A stretch of 64,000 nucleotides of DNA from JACDER01 sp963842575 (GTDB lineage: Bacteria; Actinomycetota; Thermoleophilia; Gaiellales; Gaiellaceae): positions 62,001-126,000 of the forward strand of contig CAWJGS010000005.1 of the NCBI GenBank assembly GCA_963842575.1, written 5' to 3'. The translations under genes and the position numbers were made by a program. This document shows positions 62,385 to 64,000 of this stretch, piece by piece (the first letter of the stretch is position 1; the number at the start of each line of letters is the position of its first letter). The notes beneath the pieces were generated by a model that was not told where the DNA came from, ran no database searches, and saw nothing but the letters and a program-made list of their open reading frames with translations.

Positions 62385-62557
62385 CCATCTATCGCCCGCA
62401 GGTCGCCGCGCGGCGGCAGGCGCGGAGACTGGCCCTGCTGTTGCTGTGCCCGTTCCAGGTCTCGCATGTGCCGGTCGATGACGGCCTGCTTCTCGGCCTC
62501 TTCGTCGCGCACCTTCGACTCGCGCCACGAGTCGCGGATCTTCTTCCAGAGCCCCAT
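62385..62557 (-). CDS. N-terminal part of a small coiled-coil protein, 3' end unclear
   Basis: ATG 62557 overlaps the preceding MmcQ-type stop by one base (TGATG), suggesting coupling. The first 58 residues are charged and helical (MGLWKKIRDSWRESKVRDEE, EKQAVIDRHMRDLERAQQQQ), then Pro/Arg rich. Beyond 62385 the frame runs into the GNAT gene. After correction of the GNAT indel it would stop at 62175, about 127 residues. I give only the region that does not overlap the GNAT. Confidence 0.45.
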
Positions 62558-62934
62558 CAGTCATGCACCTCCACTGCGCCCCGCAGCTCGGCGGGCGCCT
62601 TCAGCCAGTACGACTCCCGCACCCACTCGAGCGCGGCCTCGAGCGACTCGTCGTCCGTGACCTCCGCCGTGATCCACCCGTAGCGGCCGACGTAGCGCGC
62701 GCGGCTGACGTACGGGAGCAGGTGCGCGATCTCGCGCTCCTCGGCGGTCAGCTTGACCGTCAGCAACACCGTGCGCCCATCCTCCGACATCGAGGCGAAC
62801 ATGCGGTTGTCCGCGACCTTGAAGACCGGGTGGCCCCACGGCTCGTCCTCGTACGTCTCCGGAAGCGAGAGGGCGAGCTCGCGGATCCGGTCGGCGAACG
62901 TCACCTCCGCATTCTGTCCGTTTCTCGGGGCCAT
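62557..62934 (-). CDS. MmcQ/YjbR family protein
   Basis: A 125-residue protein of the MmcQ/YjbR (CyaY-like fold) family: ELALSLPETYEDEPWGHPVFKVADNRMFASM, VLLTVKLTAEEREIAHLLPYV and YGWITAEVTDDESLEAALEWVRESYWLKAP. These small proteins are thought to bind DNA, but their role is unclear. It is coupled to the small gene at 62557 and divergent from the CBS protein. Confidence 0.85.
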   Translation of the reverse strand: MAPRNGQNAEVTFADRIRELALSLPETYEDEPWGHPVFKVADNRMFASMSEDGRTVLLTVKLTAEEREIAHLLPYVSRARYVGRYGWITAEVTDDESLEAALEWVRESYWLKAPAELRGAVEVHD

Positions 62935-62972
62935 GGGCTGGGTAGCCCGGGAGAAACACGAAAGGAGGCACC

Positions 62973-63392
62973 ATGGGGAAGAAGATCCAGGAAGTCATGA
63001 CCTCGAACCCGTGCTCCATCGACGCGGACAAGCCGGTTTCGTACGCCGCGAAGATGATGAAGGACGAGGACGTCGGCTTCGCGCCGATCGTCGAGGGCGA
63101 CAAGCTGATCGGGACTGTGACCGACCGCGACATCGCGATGAAGGTCGTCGCCGAGGGGCGCGACCCGCAGTCGACGACGGTTCGCGAGATCGCGTCGACC
63201 AACCTGGTCACCATCGATCCGCAGCAGGACCTCGACGACGCGCTCCGCCTGATGGCGAGCAACCAGGTGCGCCGGTTGCCGGTGGTCGAGGAGGACGGGA
63301 GGCTCGTCGGCGTGGTCGCGCAGAAGGACGTGGCCGAGCAGGGTGACGACGCCAAGACCGGCGAAGTCGTCCAGGAGATCTCCCAGGGCTAG
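62973..63392 (+). CDS. Two-CBS-domain protein
   Basis: A 139-residue protein made of a CBS pair (about 8-62 and 72-126): VMTSNPCSIDADKPVSYAAKMM, GTVTDRDIAMKVVAEG, and LVTIDPQQDLDDALRLMASNQVRRLPVVEEDGRLVGVVAQKDVAEQG. CBS pairs bind adenosyl ligands (AMP, ATP, SAM) and sense energy state. A strong AAAGGAGG site lies 7 nt upstream. It stops 4 nt inside the convergent AlkZ-like gene. The partner it regulates is unknown. Confidence 0.93.
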   Translation: MGKKIQEVMTSNPCSIDADKPVSYAAKMMKDEDVGFAPIVEGDKLIGTVTDRDIAMKVVAEGRDPQSTTVREIASTNLVTIDPQQDLDDALRLMASNQVRRLPVVEEDGRLVGVVAQKDVAEQGDDAKTGEVVQEISQG

Positions 63393-64000
63393 AGCCTCAC
63401 CGCGTACGAGGTCGCGTCCGGCTCGACGAACCTGACGAGCCGCGCGGCCTCGTCGCGCACCTCCCGAACGGCACCGCGCGGTAGCCGCTCGAACGGCTCC
63501 ACCACGACCGTCGCCTTCTCGCCGGCGCGCTCCCAACGCCACGTTCCGGAAACGGCGCCGTCGACCAGGAAGGTGGCGAACGACTGCGGGCTCTTGGTGT
63601 TGAAGATGCGCTCGCGGTACTGCTCGGGGAGGATCAGCGTCCGGCGCGCGTGCACGAGGAGCGTGGCGTCCCACGTCGGAAGGAAGCGAACCGGTGCCCG
63701 GGTGCCGGCATCTGGCAGCGGTGACCGCGGGAGGTCGAGCAGCACCTTGCCCTCCTCGCTGCGAAAGCGCCGCAGCCTCAGGCGCTCGGACGCTTCCTTC
63801 ATTCTCGTCACCGGCACGCCGGCCCAGTTCGCCGCCTCGTTCACCGTGCCCGGCCCGAAGCCGTCGAGGTAGCGGCGGAGCAGATGCACGAGACCCGCCT
63901 CCTCGCCGGCCTCTCGTCTCCCCATCCATTCCTCGGCCAGCTGAAAGAGATCGGCGCGCCGCCGCTCCCACGTCCCTGACGGGGGCACGCGGATGAGCTC
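63389..64000 (-). CDS. Winged-helix DNA-binding protein, AlkZ-like, N-terminus beyond window
   Basis: The frame is open to the window end (ELIRVPPSGTWERRRADLFQLA at the edge), so only the C-terminal 203 residues are present. The sequence resembles the winged-helix DUF1006/AlkZ group: VNEAANWAGVPVTRMKEAS, PVRFLPTWDATLLVHARRTLILPEQYRERIF, SFATFLVDGAVSGTWRWE. AlkZ proteins are DNA glycosylases that unhook interstrand crosslinks; many relatives are uncharacterised. Whether this copy is catalytic cannot be decided from the visible part. Confidence 0.85.
   Translation of the reverse strand, partial: ELIRVPPSGTWERRRADLFQLAEEWMGRREAGEEAGLVHLLRRYLDGFGPGTVNEAANWAGVPVTRMKEASERLRLRRFRSEEGKVLLDLPRSPLPDAGTRAPVRFLPTWDATLLVHARRTLILPEQYRERIFNTKSPQSFATFLVDGAVSGTWRWERAGEKATVVVEPFERLPRGAVREVRDEAARLVRFVEPDATSYAVRL

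Overview
The window is about 70% GC and densely coded on both strands. Many genes start with GTG or TTG and are joined by 4-nt ATGA/GTGA stop-start overlaps. The gene content points to a high-GC actinobacterium, most likely class Thermoleophilia (Gaiellales/Solirubrobacterales type). The main pointers are a NucS mismatch endonuclease, large class III cyclase-ATPase-TPR proteins in tandem, a DUF3618/holin-like cassette, a MoxR-DUF58-vWA operon, and pheST next to a thrS...infC-rpmI-rplT cluster. No tRNA, rRNA, CRISPR array, prophage or transposase gene was recognised.

Layout. 1-9.8 kb: a partial MFS carrier, a small repeat protein, a cytosolic subtilase coupled to a GAF protein, an SCP2 protein, a fosmidomycin-resistance-type MFS carrier divergent from a polysaccharide deacetylase, nucS, pepA coupled to an acyl-CoA dehydrogenase, and a broken lipoprotein gene. 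10-11.4 kb: a metallo-beta-lactamase/rhodanese sulfur enzyme. 29.2 down to 11.4 kb (minus): one apparently continuous operon, lpdA - Lys-rich small protein - hisC - meaB - ilvA - four tandem cyclase/AAA/TPR regulators. 29.3-32.4 kb: a large BTAD (SARP-like) regulator. 32.5-38.2 kb: a MoxR/DUF58/von Willebrand (Bat-like) operon. 38.2-42.2 kb (minus): E1alpha-E1beta-E2 of a 2-oxoacid dehydrogenase, then VOC and GNAT genes; lpdA at 28 kb can supply the E3. 42.2-49.9 kb: unknown pair, double ferritin-like DUF892 protein, PadR-membrane protein-FAD oxidoreductase operon, argR with its ARG box, a MITE-like palindrome, a small-membrane-protein cassette, a double cupredoxin and a cyclic-nucleotide-binding protein. 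49.9-59.3 kb: pheST, methyltransferases, LemA-DUF2207, a TrmH-type methyltransferase, rplT-rpmI-infC. 59.4-64 kb: thrS, two GNATs, MmcQ/YjbR, CBS protein and a partial AlkZ-like protein.

How the genes work together. The 2-oxoacid dehydrogenase, lpdA, acyl-CoA dehydrogenase, meaB and ilvA point to aerobic acyl-CoA, propionate and amino-acid catabolism. Regulation is dominated by very large ATPase/TPR signal proteins. A translation block (pheST, thrS, infC, rpmI, rplT) fills the right side.

Sequence quality matters when reading this annotation. At least fifteen genes carry single-base indels relative to their family frame, mostly insertions, and they include essential thrS. I treat isolated cases as probable sequence errors and give the corrected gene span. 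Cyclase copies 1 and 4 are so heavily disrupted that real decay cannot be excluded.

The most unusual items are: the four-copy cyclase array inside an 18-kb operon; a 159-bp palindromic MITE-like element with a 5-bp target duplication beside argR; a 73-bp dispersed repeat whose two copies differ almost only synonymously in one frame; apparent CTG start codons at CTGA stop-start overlaps; and an infC 3' extension running through rpmI.
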